Assembly: GCF_024391045.1 (NCBI RefSeq) | Contig: NZ_JANFCZ010000023.1 | Location: forward strand, 1 to 64,000 | Length of the DNA: 64,000 nt | Reading direction: 5' to 3' | Source: Pseudarthrobacter sulfonivorans | Lineage (GTDB): Bacteria > Actinomycetota > Actinomycetes > Actinomycetales > Micrococcaceae | In this document: positions 1 through 10,461 of the stretch, in pieces | Layout: every line of letters begins with the position of its first letter | How positions within the stretch are numbered: the first letter of the stretch is position 1 | Made by a program: the position numbers and the translations under genes | Notes under the pieces: model-generated | What the model saw: the letters and a program-made list of their open reading frames with translations, nothing else | What the model was told of the DNA's origin: nothing | The model's database searches: none

Positions 1-9
1 GCCCGATCC

Positions 10-52
10 GACGCTCTCTCAGTTGATGTGGGTTTTCCCGTAACGCTCTCTC
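10..52 (+). repeat. 32-bp-period repeat, partial array (site 1)
   Basis: The core ACGCTCTCTCA occurs twice, exactly 32 bp apart (starts at 10 and 42). Between the cores lies TTGATGTGGG followed by a TTTTCCC tract. The same unit and the same period recur at 1196-1267 on the other strand and at 11752-11830. The array lies just downstream of the leftward DUF305 gene. There is no unrelated spacer, so it is a degenerate tandem repeat and not a CRISPR. Confidence 0.7.
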
Positions 53-66
53 AGCCCGGGATGGGG

Positions 67-696
67 TCAGAGGCCGGCCAGCAGCGCCTTCATCTCCTTG
101 ATCTCCGCCCCCTGCGAGGTCACGATGTCCCGGCACAGTTGGATTGTGGCGGGGTACTTGCCGGTGCGGATTTCCTGCTGGGCCATGTCGATGGCGCCGT
201 CGTGGTGGCCGATCATCTGCTGGAGGAACAGCCGGACGGCGTCGGTACCTTGGGCTGACTTCAGCTTGTTGATGCCGTCCGCGTCCACCATGCCGCCCAT
301 CGAATGGCCGGGCACGGTTGAGCCCGTCATGCCGGTGGGCTGGTTCCAGGCCTTCAGCCAGCCGGTCATCAGTTCAATCTCGGGGGCCTGGGCTGCCTTG
401 ATTTTGGTGGCCAGGGTGGTGACGTCTGCCGGGATGTCCTGCTTCGCGAGCATGATGTCGCTCATCTCCACCGCCTGGGCATGGTGCGGGATCATCATCT
501 GGGCGAACATGATGTCCGCCTGGTTATGGTCGTCGTCAGCGTCCGGCATCATGCCCGACATGGGGCCTGAGCTGGCGCCGTGCATCCCGGGCATGGTGAT
601 CCCGCCGGCGGGGGTGGACTCGGCTGCGCAGCCGGCCAGGCCCAGGGAGGCTGTCAGGGCCGCAGCGATCACGGTGGTGCGAATCTTGGTGTTCAT
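67..696 (-). CDS. DUF305 family lipoprotein
   Basis: A 209-residue secreted lipoprotein. The N-terminus has a lipoprotein signal peptide ending in the lipobox LAGC, with Cys23 as the predicted lipidated residue. The mature part carries the two His-rich DUF305 signatures, MIPHHAQAVEMS and MIGHHDGAIDMA, plus several Met-rich stretches. DUF305 proteins are ferritin-like helical bundles often found beside copper-resistance genes. Their exact role is not settled, but the His and Met residues fit periplasmic or surface metal binding. It is the last gene of the leftward copper module, 61 bp after the DUF6153 gene. The family call is firm; copper binding is inferred from context. Confidence 0.85.
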   Translation of the reverse strand: MNTKIRTTVIAAALTASLGLAGCAAESTPAGGITMPGMHGASSGPMSGMMPDADDDHNQADIMFAQMMIPHHAQAVEMSDIMLAKQDIPADVTTLATKIKAAQAPEIELMTGWLKAWNQPTGMTGSTVPGHSMGGMVDADGINKLKSAQGTDAVRLFLQQMIGHHDGAIDMAQQEIRTGKYPATIQLCRDIVTSQGAEIKEMKALLAGL

Positions 697-757
697 GGAA
701 AGTGTCCTTCAAAACGATGGTGGGAACTGCGATGGGGTTGGATGGCGCAGTTCCGGT

Positions 758-1276
758 TTACGTCCGGCTGATGGACAGTTCGCAGGGCGTTGGACCCGGC
801 GGTCGGTAAGGGTAAATGCGTGCGGGGTGGCCGGACCAGTGCGGGTCCGGGTGGACGATGACCCCGCCGGCGGGTGGCGGAAAGACCGTCAGGGTGCCGG
901 TCTTGGCCGAGGGCGTGCAGGACGCGGCAGACGTCACCATGCTGTGGCACGAACCGCCGCAGGAGCCGGCCGCCGCGGATGGCTTCTCGGCGTGCCCGGC
1001 AAGAGGTTCCGTGTGCTGATGGGAATGTCCGACGGCGGCCGCGGCGCCCGTGGAAACGGTGCCGGTGCTGGGGTGGCTGCTGACAGTGCTGTTGGCGAAG
1101 CCGGAGCCGTGCGCAGCATGTCCGCCGGTCATCACGTGCATGCCGAAGATCCCGGCGATCACTGCCAGAAGCCCCAGGAGAAGAGCACAGCGCAGGAGCG
1201 TCTGGCGAAAACCTGCAGGATCCGCGAGAGCGTTGGCCGAAAACCTGCGGTAAGTGAGAGAGCGTTGGAGGGTCAA
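758..1276 (-). CDS. DUF6153 family membrane protein, start uncertain
   Basis: About 172 residues if translation starts at TTG 1276, which overlaps the ATPase stop codon as TTGA. The recognisable DUF6153 pattern is a single N-terminal membrane segment (LLLGLLAVIAGIFGMHVMTGG) followed by a His/Ala-rich linker, a Cys-containing stretch (SCGGSCH) and a Pro-rich tail. DUF6153 proteins are small actinobacterial membrane proteins of unknown function that tend to occur with copper genes. The first roughly 26 codons coincide with three units of a 32-bp repeat, so the repeat seems to have replaced or extended the original N-terminus. No in-frame ATG or GTG exists between the ATPase stop and the membrane segment. 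The frame is clear; the start is not. Confidence 0.6.
   Translation of the reverse strand: MTLQRSLTYRRFSANALADPAGFRQTLLRCALLLGLLAVIAGIFGMHVMTGGHAAHGSGFANSTVSSHPSTGTVSTGAAAAVGHSHQHTEPLAGHAEKPSAAAGSCGGSCHSMVTSAASCTPSAKTGTLTVFPPPAGGVIVHPDPHWSGHPARIYPYRPPGPTPCELSISRT
1196..1267 (-). repeat. 32-bp-period repeat array (site 2), inside a coding region
   Basis: On the minus strand the core ACGCTCTC(TC) begins at 1265, 1233 and 1201, exactly 32 bp apart, with the conserved GCAGGTTTTCG segment between cores. The third unit is decayed and merges into the membrane-segment codons of the DUF6153 gene. It is the same family as 10-52 and 11752-11830. Confidence 0.7.
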
Positions 1277-3432
1277 CGTACGTCCGCGGGGTTGAGTTTC
1301 ACGCGCCGCAGCAGCTGGGCGTTGAGTGCCACCACAATGGTGGAAACGGACATCAGTACCGCACCGGCGGCGGGCGATAACACCACGCCGGCGAAGGCCA
1401 GGACGCCCGCGGCCAGCGGCACTGACAGGACGTTGTAGCCGGTCGCCCAGACCAGGTTCTGCCACATCTTCCGGTAGCTGGCCCGGGAGAGGTCAAGCAT
1501 GGACAGCACCGCCCGGGGATCGTTTCCGGCCAGGACCACACCCGCTGTTTCCATGGCAACGTCGGTTCCGGCGCCGATGGCGATTCCCACCTCAGCACGG
1601 GCGAGCGCCGGGGAGTCGTTGACGCCGTCGCCCACCATCGCCACTTTCAGTCCGCGGGCCTGCAGCTCGGCCACCTTCTTGTCCTTGTCCGCAGGCAGGA
1701 CCTCGGCGAATACCTCGTCGATGTGCAGTTCCTCCGCCACGGCCTGGGCTACCTGCCGGGCATCGCCGGTAATCATGCCCACCCGGACACCGCGGTTCTG
1801 CAGCGCCGCTACGGCCTGCCGCGACTCCGTCCGCACGGCATCTTCGAGACTCACGGCACCCAGGGCGCGGCCGCCGTCGTCAATTACATGCAGCACCGCG
1901 GCGCCGCGGTCCATCCACCCGCGGGTGGCCAGCGCCAGGGATTCGGGCTCGACGACGCCGAGCTCGCGCAGGAGCGCGGGTCCGCCAACGTGCACCTCGC
2001 GTCCGTCCACGGTGGCGCGGACGCCGCGTCCCGTCAGAGAGCTGAAGTCGCGTGCGGCCGGCAGCGTCAGGCCGCGCTGGCGTGCGGCCCGGACGATGGC
2101 GCGGGCCACGGGGTGTTCGCTGTCGGACTCGACGGCGGCCGCCAGGGCCAGCAGGGTACCCTCGTCGACGCCCGGGGCAGCGGCAATGTCCTTCAGGTCG
2201 GGTTCGCCGGTGGTCAGGGTCCCGGTCTTGTCGAAGAGGACCACGTCCACGGTGCGCATGCGTTCAAGGGCCATCCGGTTTTTGATGAGGACGCCGGCCC
2301 GGGCTGCCTGTTCGGTGGAAATGGCGATCACCAGCGGAATGGCCAGGCCCAGGGCGTGGGGGCAGGCGATCACCAGCACGGTGACGGTGCGCGTGACGGC
2401 CTCGGGCACACTGCCCAGCAGGGTCCAGACAATGAACGTGATCACGCCGGCGCCGGCCGCGAAGTAAAACAGGAATGCTGCGGCCCGGTCGGCCAGGGCC
2501 TGCGCCTTCGAAGATGACGCCTGGGCTTCGGCGACGAGGCGCTGGATCCCGGCGAGTGCGGTGTGGTCCCCGACGGCGGTGACGCGGACGCGGACACTGT
2601 TGTCCGTGGCCACGGTTCCGGCCACCACACTGTCGCCCACGCCGCGCGGGACGGTTTTGGATTCGCCGGTGATCATGGATTCGTCGAACTCGGCCTGGCC
2701 GTCCACCACGGTGCCGTCGGCCGGCATCCGGGCCCCGGAGCGGACCAGGACGGTGTCGCCTTCGCGGAGTTCGGACACGGGCACGGTCTCGGTGCCGTCG
2801 GCGGTGACGCGGTCCGCCTCATCGGGCAGCAGCGCGGCGAGCGCATCGAGGGCGCCCTGGGCCGAGCCGAGGGCTCGCATTTCAAGCCAGTGGCCGAGGA
2901 GCATGATGGCCACCAGCAATGCCAGTTCCCACCAGAAGTCCAGGTCGAAGCCGCCGATGCCCAGGGTGGTGATCCACGACGCGGCGAACGCCACGGTGAT
3001 GGCCATGGCGATCAGCAGCATCATTCCGGGCTGGCGGTTCTTCAGTTCCTGGACGCCGCCCTTCAGGAACGGCTGGCCGCCGTAGAAGAAAATGCCTGTT
3101 CCCAGAACGGCGGGGATCCAGGCCGAGCCGGGGAACATCGGAGGCATGTAGCCCAGCAGGTGTCCCACCATGGGGCTGAAGTAGACGACGGGCACCGAGA
3201 GGACCAGGGTGAGCCAGAACCGGTTCTTGAACATGGCCGTGCTGTGGCCGGCATGCTGGCCGTGCGTGTGGACGGTGTGGTCGTCGTCGGCGCCGTGCTT
3301 GTGTGCGGCGTGGTCCGTGTGCGTGTGGGCCATGCTTTCGGGGGTTGGGGCGGTGTGGCCCGGAGTGTCGTGGCCATGCACGCCTACTCCGCCGGGACGC
3401 TGGTTGTGAGAGTCATTCCCGGTTGCAGACAT
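1273..3432 (-). CDS. copB: Copper-translocating P1B-type ATPase (CopB-like)
   Basis: An integral-membrane heavy-metal pump of 719 residues. In order it has a His-rich N-terminus (residues about 19-66), paired membrane helices, the actuator loop with TGES (255-258), the metal-site motif CPH (357-359), the phosphorylation site DKTGTLT (Asp401) and the hinge GDGVND. CPH instead of CPC, together with the His-rich tail and no N-terminal CxxC domain, is typical of CopB/P1B-3 copper exporters. The chosen ATG at 3432 follows a GGAAGAG ribosome site; an in-frame ATG at 3516 has a poorer one. It is first in the leftward copper module and probably repressed by a CsoR protein, whose gene is not in the window. 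Confidence 0.9.
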   Translation of the reverse strand: MSATGNDSHNQRPGGVGVHGHDTPGHTAPTPESMAHTHTDHAAHKHGADDDHTVHTHGQHAGHSTAMFKNRFWLTLVLSVPVVYFSPMVGHLLGYMPPMFPGSAWIPAVLGTGIFFYGGQPFLKGGVQELKNRQPGMMLLIAMAITVAFAASWITTLGIGGFDLDFWWELALLVAIMLLGHWLEMRALGSAQGALDALAALLPDEADRVTADGTETVPVSELREGDTVLVRSGARMPADGTVVDGQAEFDESMITGESKTVPRGVGDSVVAGTVATDNSVRVRVTAVGDHTALAGIQRLVAEAQASSSKAQALADRAAAFLFYFAAGAGVITFIVWTLLGSVPEAVTRTVTVLVIACPHALGLAIPLVIAISTEQAARAGVLIKNRMALERMRTVDVVLFDKTGTLTTGEPDLKDIAAAPGVDEGTLLALAAAVESDSEHPVARAIVRAARQRGLTLPAARDFSSLTGRGVRATVDGREVHVGGPALLRELGVVEPESLALATRGWMDRGAAVLHVIDDGGRALGAVSLEDAVRTESRQAVAALQNRGVRVGMITGDARQVAQAVAEELHIDEVFAEVLPADKDKKVAELQARGLKVAMVGDGVNDSPALARAEVGIAIGAGTDVAMETAGVVLAGNDPRAVLSMLDLSRASYRKMWQNLVWATGYNVLSVPLAAGVLAFAGVVLSPAAGAVLMSVSTIVVALNAQLLRRVKLNPADVR

Positions 3433-3539
3433 GTCTGGTTCTCTTCCTTCGCGACGTGGTGATGGGCGCTGGGGTTGAACGGCTGTGACGGCGGTGCGGG
3501 GCACCTGCCTGGACATACCACTTCACTGACAACACTTTT

Positions 3540-3568
3540 AATATACCCCCAGGGGGTATAGCGGTCAA
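3540..3568 (-). promoter_or_regulatory. CsoR-type operator embedded in the copper promoter
   Basis: On the minus strand, TTGACC (3563-3568) and TATATT (3540-3545) are separated by exactly 17 bp. The perfect 19-bp palindrome TATACCCCCAGGGGGTATA (3542-3560) fills the spacer and the -10 element. G/C-tract palindromes flanked by TATA are typical of CsoR copper-sensing repressors. The leader to the ATG at 3432 would be about 100 nt. Confidence 0.8.
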
Positions 3569-3708
3569 GCTCTTTAACCGTCTCCCGCCGCCACCGGGAG
3601 CCGCAACGAAGGCTCCACTGACTGTCACTGCGAACAGCGCCGAGTCCATACTGGAGGGATGCTGGCTTCCAATGGCGGTGGCCGGATATCGTTTGGAGGC
3701 GTCCCCCG

Positions 3709-4416
3709 ATGGCTAATCTCAACAGCCCGATGACCTACTCCAGCGCCCTCGGCGACGGCCTCTGCCTGGCAGGCACTTTCCGGGCAGAATTTCCTTCCGG
3801 GGCGCTCCAGTGGTCCGATGAGATGTACCGGATCCACGGCTATGGGCGGGGCGAGGTGGTGCCCACCCTGGAATTGCTGTACTCCCATAAGCATCCCGAC
3901 GACAGGCAGCGGTGCCAGGAGATCGTGGCGAAGGTGCTCCGTCATGGCGGCTATTTCTGCATGTATCACCGGGTGATCGATGCCCAGTTATACACCCGCC
4001 ATGTCCTGACCTCCGGCGATGCGATCGTGGACAGCAACGGGACGGTGACGGCGCTGGAGGGCATCCTTCTTGATGTGTCCACCACGCTGCGCCGGGAGAC
4101 GGAGGAGGTCACCCGGGAGGCTGTGGTGGCGGCCACCGCCACGCGCGGCACTATCGACCAGGCCCGGGGCATCCTGATGGGCAGGTTGCTAGTGGGTTCA
4201 GACGATGCCTTTCAGATGCTCGTTGCCCACAGTAGTCACCGCAACATCAAACTCGCTGCGGTGGCCGCCGAAATATTGCGGCTGGCACAGTTGCCGGAAG
4301 GGCCGTCAGGGCTGGACATTCTCCTCCGCGAGATGCAGGCGCGTGCTGTGGCCCCTTCAGGCAAGGTCCGTGAGTTCCGTGGCCGGCCCCGCCTTGCACC
4401 GGCACCCCGGAAATGA
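3709..4416 (+). CDS. PAS-ANTAR domain regulator
   Basis: A 235-residue cytoplasmic regulator. Residues about 15-125 form a PAS fold (FRAEFPSGALQWSDEMY...HPDDR...). Residues about 140-195 form an ANTAR RNA-binding domain, with the typical TIDQARGILMGRL helix and the hydrophobic HRNIKLAAVAAEIL helix. ANTAR proteins act as antiterminators by binding paired hexaloop hairpins in nascent RNA, and the PAS domain would provide signal input. A GGAGG site 8 bp upstream supports the ATG. It is 12 bp upstream of the ArsR gene. The target RNA cannot be deduced here. Domain assignments are strong. Confidence 0.85.
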   Translation: MANLNSPMTYSSALGDGLCLAGTFRAEFPSGALQWSDEMYRIHGYGRGEVVPTLELLYSHKHPDDRQRCQEIVAKVLRHGGYFCMYHRVIDAQLYTRHVLTSGDAIVDSNGTVTALEGILLDVSTTLRRETEEVTREAVVAATATRGTIDQARGILMGRLLVGSDDAFQMLVAHSSHRNIKLAAVAAEILRLAQLPEGPSGLDILLREMQARAVAPSGKVREFRGRPRLAPAPRK

Positions 4417-4428
4417 AAGTATCTGCGT

Positions 4429-4830
4429 ATGAATGCAGATACGAAGGCTCTGGAGCTGATGCCTGATAGCCAGACTGTAGGGTTGACCCCCGACAGCCAA
4501 TACGTCGAGCTGGCGGTGGAAGTCTTTGCGATGCTGGCCGATGCCACCCGGGTACGGCTGATCCTGGCCCTCCGTGACGGCGAGCTTCCCGTGAATGCGC
4601 TCGCAGAAATCGCCGGAAAGACGCCCGCCGCCGTGTCCCAGCACCTGGCCAAGATGCGGCTGGCGCGGCTGGTCGCCACCCGCCAGGAGGGAACCAAGGT
4701 CTTTTACCACCTGCAAAATGGCCACGCCTGGCAGCTGGTGGCGGACGCCATCCATCAGGCCGAGCACACCTTGGGGATAGCTCCAAACCATGGCATGGCA
4801 GCTCACGCTTCTTGGGGGGCCGCGGAATGA
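4429..4830 (+). CDS. ArsR/SmtB family metal-responsive repressor
   Basis: A 133-residue winged-helix repressor. The winged-helix core covers residues about 25-100, with the recognition helix near KTPAAVSQHLAKMRLARLV. No Cys pair is present in the recognition helix. The C-terminal helix instead carries several His residues (HAWQLVADAIHQAEHTLG), resembling the alpha-5 site of Ni/Co/Zn sensors such as NmtR or KmtR. Its stop overlaps the start of the CDF exporter gene (ATGA at 4827-4830), so it very likely controls its own operon with that exporter. The metal specificity is inferred from residue type only. Confidence 0.88.
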   Translation: MNADTKALELMPDSQTVGLTPDSQYVELAVEVFAMLADATRVRLILALRDGELPVNALAEIAGKTPAAVSQHLAKMRLARLVATRQEGTKVFYHLQNGHAWQLVADAIHQAEHTLGIAPNHGMAAHASWGAAE

Positions 4831-5948
4831 GCCACAAGCAGGCCGAGACCGGCCAGCACCTGCACCCGGAAACGGCCGACGGCGGGCCTCACCACGGGGA
4901 GGAGACGCACCACCACCACGAACACGAGCACAGCCATGACGGCCACCACCACAGGCACGATCACGAGCACCACCACGGTCACGATCACCACCACGCCTCG
5001 GGGTTCAAGGGCTGGCTGCAGGAACTGTTCGTCCCGCATTCCCACGACTCCGCGGACTCGGTGGATGATGCACTGGAGAGCAGTGCCCAGGGCATCCGGG
5101 CCGTGAAGATTTCCATGCTCGGCCTCGGCGCCACCTCCGTCTTCCAGCTGGTCATCGTCCTGATCAGCGGATCCGTGGCCCTACTTGCGGACACGGTCCA
5201 CAACTTCTCCGATGCCCTCACCGCGGTACCGCTCTGGATCGCGTTTGTGTTGGGCCGCCGGCCGGCCTCGCGGACCTTCACCTACGGCCTGGGCAAAGCC
5301 GAGGACCTGGCCGGCCTGTTCATCGTGGCCATGATCGCCCTTTCGGCAGTTGTTGCCGCCGTCGAATCCATTCGCCGCTTCTTTGAACCGCAGCCCGTGC
5401 ACAACCTCGGCTGGGTACTGGCGGCAGGGCTGGTGGGCTTTGCCGGCAATGAGCTGGTGGCCATCTACCGGATCCGGGTGGGCCGGCGAATCGGCTCGGC
5501 CGCCCTGCTGGCGGACGGCATTCACGCCCGGACGGACGGGTTCACGTCGCTGGCCGTGGTCGCCGGAGTGGTGGGTATCTGGCTGGGATTCCCATTGGCT
5601 GATCCCATCGTCGGGCTGCTCATCTCCGCGGCCATCGGCGTCCTGTTGTGGGGCACGGTCCGGGACGTCGGCCGACGGCTGCTGGACGGCGTCGATCCTG
5701 CCCTGACGGACCGGCTCGCGGCGCTGGTCGCCGAGAACGCGCCGGAGGGAAGTTCCTCGCGCCTGCGGTGGAGCGGGCACCGGCTGCACGCGGAAATCAC
5801 CGTCCCGGCCGACGCCGCCACGCACCTGGGCGAGTTCGCCGCCGTCGCGCATGGCCTGGAAGCGAAGGCGCGGGCCTCGCTGCGCAACCTCGGCTCGGTC
5901 ACGGTGGTGCCGCTGGTGGGAAGCGGTCCGGCCGGCGGCGCCCGCTAG
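4827..5948 (+). CDS. Cation diffusion facilitator family metal exporter, His-rich
   Basis: A 373-residue inner-membrane exporter of divalent metals (Zn, Co or Ni type). Residues about 8-70 are an extreme His/Glu/Asp tract, a cytoplasmic metal-binding tail. Six membrane helices follow, with the paired CDF motifs ADTVHNFSD and ADGIHARTD, whose His and Asp residues form the transport site, and a C-terminal cytoplasmic dimerisation domain. The ATG at 4827 overlaps the ArsR stop and is preferred over an in-frame ATG at 4812. Co-transcription with the ArsR regulator indicates metal-inducible efflux. Confidence 0.9.
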   Translation: MSHKQAETGQHLHPETADGGPHHGEETHHHHEHEHSHDGHHHRHDHEHHHGHDHHHASGFKGWLQELFVPHSHDSADSVDDALESSAQGIRAVKISMLGLGATSVFQLVIVLISGSVALLADTVHNFSDALTAVPLWIAFVLGRRPASRTFTYGLGKAEDLAGLFIVAMIALSAVVAAVESIRRFFEPQPVHNLGWVLAAGLVGFAGNELVAIYRIRVGRRIGSAALLADGIHARTDGFTSLAVVAGVVGIWLGFPLADPIVGLLISAAIGVLLWGTVRDVGRRLLDGVDPALTDRLAALVAENAPEGSSSRLRWSGHRLHAEITVPADAATHLGEFAAVAHGLEAKARASLRNLGSVTVVPLVGSGPAGGAR

Positions 5949-5968
5949 TGCATTAGGTTCGACGCATG

Positions 5969-5984
5969 GGGCGGCTGGCCGCCC
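5969..5984 (+). terminator. Short GC-rich hairpin after the CDF gene
   Basis: GGGCGGC and GCCGCCC form a perfect 7-bp stem with a 2-nt TG loop, 20 bp after the CDF stop. There is no T-tract. A terminator role is a guess from its position. Confidence 0.3.
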
Positions 5985-6065
5985 GCTGATGACCAGTTGA
6001 CCGGTGGGAGTGGGGCCCGTCACGCCCGGCCCGCCACCGTCCCGCCGTCGGGGACAATGGAAGGC

Positions 6066-6650
6066 ATGACCTTCACGACGTTCGCCCTCGTACGCCATGG
6101 CCAGACTGACTGGAACGCCGAGCGCCGGCTCCAGGGAGCCACCGACATTCCCCTGAACGACGTCGGCCGCGGACAGGCGCGCGACGCCGTCGCCAATCTT
6201 TCCGGTCACCAGTGGGACGCGGTGGTGTCCTCGCCGCTGAGCCGTGCGGCGGAAACCGCCGGCCTGATCGCCGACGGGCTCGGATTGACCGTGGCCCGCC
6301 ACGTCCCGGAACTGACGGAGCGCAGTTTCGGCCAGGCGGAAGGCATGCAGGCCGGTCCCGAGCTGGAGGCCCTGCGCATTCCGGGCGGCTTCCAGGGCGC
6401 CGAGAGCGAAGAGGAAGCAGCCATCCGGGGCCTCACCGCGCTGGAGGCCCTGGCGGAGGAATTCCGGGGCCAGCGCGTCCTGGTGGTGGCCCACGGCACG
6501 TTGCTGCGGGTAAGCCTCAGCCGCGCCATCGGCCGCACCCTGCACAGCATCGACAACGCCGTCCTCAACCTCGCCCACCACCACATCGACGACGGCTGGC
6601 AGCTTGAGTTCTACAACGGTGAGCGGCTGACGGCCGACGCCCCGGCCTGA
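6066..6650 (+). CDS. Histidine phosphatase family protein (phosphoglycerate-mutase-like)
   Basis: A 194-residue cytoplasmic enzyme of the histidine phosphatase superfamily. Residues 8-13 contain the catalytic LVRHGQT motif, with the phosphorylated His in RHG. LTERSFG places the proton-donor Glu, and VVAHGTLLR carries the second catalytic His. Members hydrolyse or transfer phosphate on small metabolites; this one is annotated as phosphoglycerate-mutase-like in general, and the substrate cannot be read from sequence. An in-frame ATG at 6057 is an equally possible start. It is a monocistronic gene between the CDF exporter and the LapA-like gene. Confidence 0.85.
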   Translation: MTFTTFALVRHGQTDWNAERRLQGATDIPLNDVGRGQARDAVANLSGHQWDAVVSSPLSRAAETAGLIADGLGLTVARHVPELTERSFGQAEGMQAGPELEALRIPGGFQGAESEEEAAIRGLTALEALAEEFRGQRVLVVAHGTLLRVSLSRAIGRTLHSIDNAVLNLAHHHIDDGWQLEFYNGERLTADAPA

Positions 6651-6721
6651 CCTGCCCAACTCCTTCGGCCTGAACGGCCCGGTTGCCCCCGAAAGCCCCC
6701 CTGGAGGCGGACAATGACGGT

Positions 6722-7126
6722 ATGAGCACAGAAGAACCGCTGCAACCTTCAGACGCGCCGCCCACCCCGCCTGCTCAGCCGGAGAACTTAGCCAACCCGC
6801 CGGCTCAGCCCGCAGTCCGGCCCACCGCGCCTGTTTCTCCAGCCCAGGGGAGTGCCACCGACAGGACCCGCACAACCCGGGCCGCCGTCATCTGGAGTGC
6901 GGTGGCAGTCAGCCTCGTGGTGTTGGTGCTCTTGATCATCTTCTTTATCCAGAACCAGGACATGGTCGCAGTCAGGTTTCTCGGCTGGGAGGGCAGCCTT
7001 GCGCAGGGTGTGGCTTTCTTCATCGCAGCCGTCGGGGGCGGGATCCTCGTAGCCATCGCAGGCGGAGCGCGGATCCTGCAGCTGCGCCGCAACGAACGAC
7101 GACGGCGGAAGAGCACCGACGCGTAG
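6722..7126 (+). CDS. LapA-domain (DUF1049) membrane protein
   Basis: A 134-residue membrane protein. The first 50 residues are Pro/Ala-rich and probably disordered. Two membrane helices follow (about 58-80 and 95-118), with the LapA/DUF1049 signature FFIQNQDMVAVRFLGW between them and a basic C-terminus (RRNERRRRK). The family is a small inner-membrane scaffold linked in some bacteria to lipopolysaccharide control. In actinobacteria its function is unknown. The start at 6722 is chosen because the protein then opens with MSTEE; ribosome-site support is weak. Confidence 0.8.
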   Translation: MSTEEPLQPSDAPPTPPAQPENLANPPAQPAVRPTAPVSPAQGSATDRTRTTRAAVIWSAVAVSLVVLVLLIIFFIQNQDMVAVRFLGWEGSLAQGVAFFIAAVGGGILVAIAGGARILQLRRNERRRRKSTDA

Positions 7127-7159
7127 ACACGCTCAGACCGTCGTCGGCCTTTTCACAGC

Positions 7160-7220
7160 AACGCGGGGTCACCCTAAGCCCGATAATGTGTAAATATCGG
7201 GCGTAGAGTGACCCCGCGTT
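7160..7220. repeat. Large intergenic palindrome upstream of the gcv promoter
   Basis: Arms 7160-7185 and 7195-7220 are inverted repeats of 26 bp with two mismatches and a 9-nt loop. Each arm contains AACGCGGGGTCAC and GCCCGATA. It lies between the LapA-like gene and the gcv promoter. It could terminate the upstream gene or be a dispersed palindromic element; no second copy is seen in this window. Confidence 0.65.
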
Positions 7221-7261
7221 GGTTGGGTGGCGGGCTGTGACGGCCGTCGCGGTCCGGAGAA

Positions 7262-7290
7262 TTGCGAGCGGAACCAGGACGCGGTAAGCT
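7262..7290 (+). promoter_or_regulatory. Candidate promoter of the gcv operon
   Basis: TTGCGA (7262-7267) and TAAGCT (7285-7290) are separated by 17 bp, and transcription would begin about 40 bp before the riboswitch. This is a consensus-like match only. Confidence 0.45.
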
Positions 7291-7297
7291 GTGAGGC

Positions 7298-7319
7298 GTG
7301 TCACGGACTTTTGTGACAC
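7298..7319. promoter_or_regulatory. GTGTCAC-N8-GTGACAC inverted repeat at the gcv start site
   Basis: Perfect 7-bp arms (7298-7304 and 7313-7319) lie right where transcription would begin. This could be an operator for a dimeric regulator or a 5' stem in the transcript. It is separate from the riboswitch aptamers. Confidence 0.5.
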
Positions 7320-7331
7320 AGCTATTGATCT

Positions 7332-7530
7332 GCGGCGGGAGAGTCCTGCCAGTACGTTAAGCAGGCGCCGTAGGAGCAAATCCTCTCCGGGAATCTCTCA
7401 GGCCCACGTACCGCCGCGGTTAGGCAACTCTGGAAAGCAGTCCGGCAACGGGCTCACCGACGGTGCAAGCGCCATCCTGTAAAAGCAGGTGGAGCGGAAA
7501 CTCTCAGGTCCAATACAGAGCGGAGAGGAA
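7332..7530 (+). promoter_or_regulatory. Tandem glycine riboswitch
   Basis: Two consecutive glycine-aptamer-like modules precede gcvP. The first runs from GGCGGGAGAGTCC to about 7420, with the conserved blocks TAGGAGCAAATCCTC and AATCTCTCAGGCCC. The second spans about 7428-7530, with GGTGCAAGCGCC, GTGGAGCGGAAACTCTCAGG and a closing GGAGAGG. The paired CTCTCAGG elements are diagnostic. In actinobacteria this class normally switches on glycine-degradation genes when glycine is high, which fits the downstream operon. Boundaries are approximate. Confidence 0.9.
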
Positions 7531-7585
7531 CCCGAATCAATGTGGCGTACCCAGCGGACGCCACCTGAATTATGGAGTTCCTTTC

Positions 7586-10450
<2,865 letters not shown>

Positions 10451-10461
10451 GGATTCCGACC

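Noticed and set aside
98..1438. Long plus-strand open frame across the DUF305 and DUF6153 genes
   Set aside because: It lies antisense to genes with recognisable families and signal peptides; composition is that of a GC-rich shadow frame.
5181..6875. 564-codon minus-strand frame over the CDF and phosphatase genes
   Set aside because: Antisense to well-supported genes; no motif in the translation.
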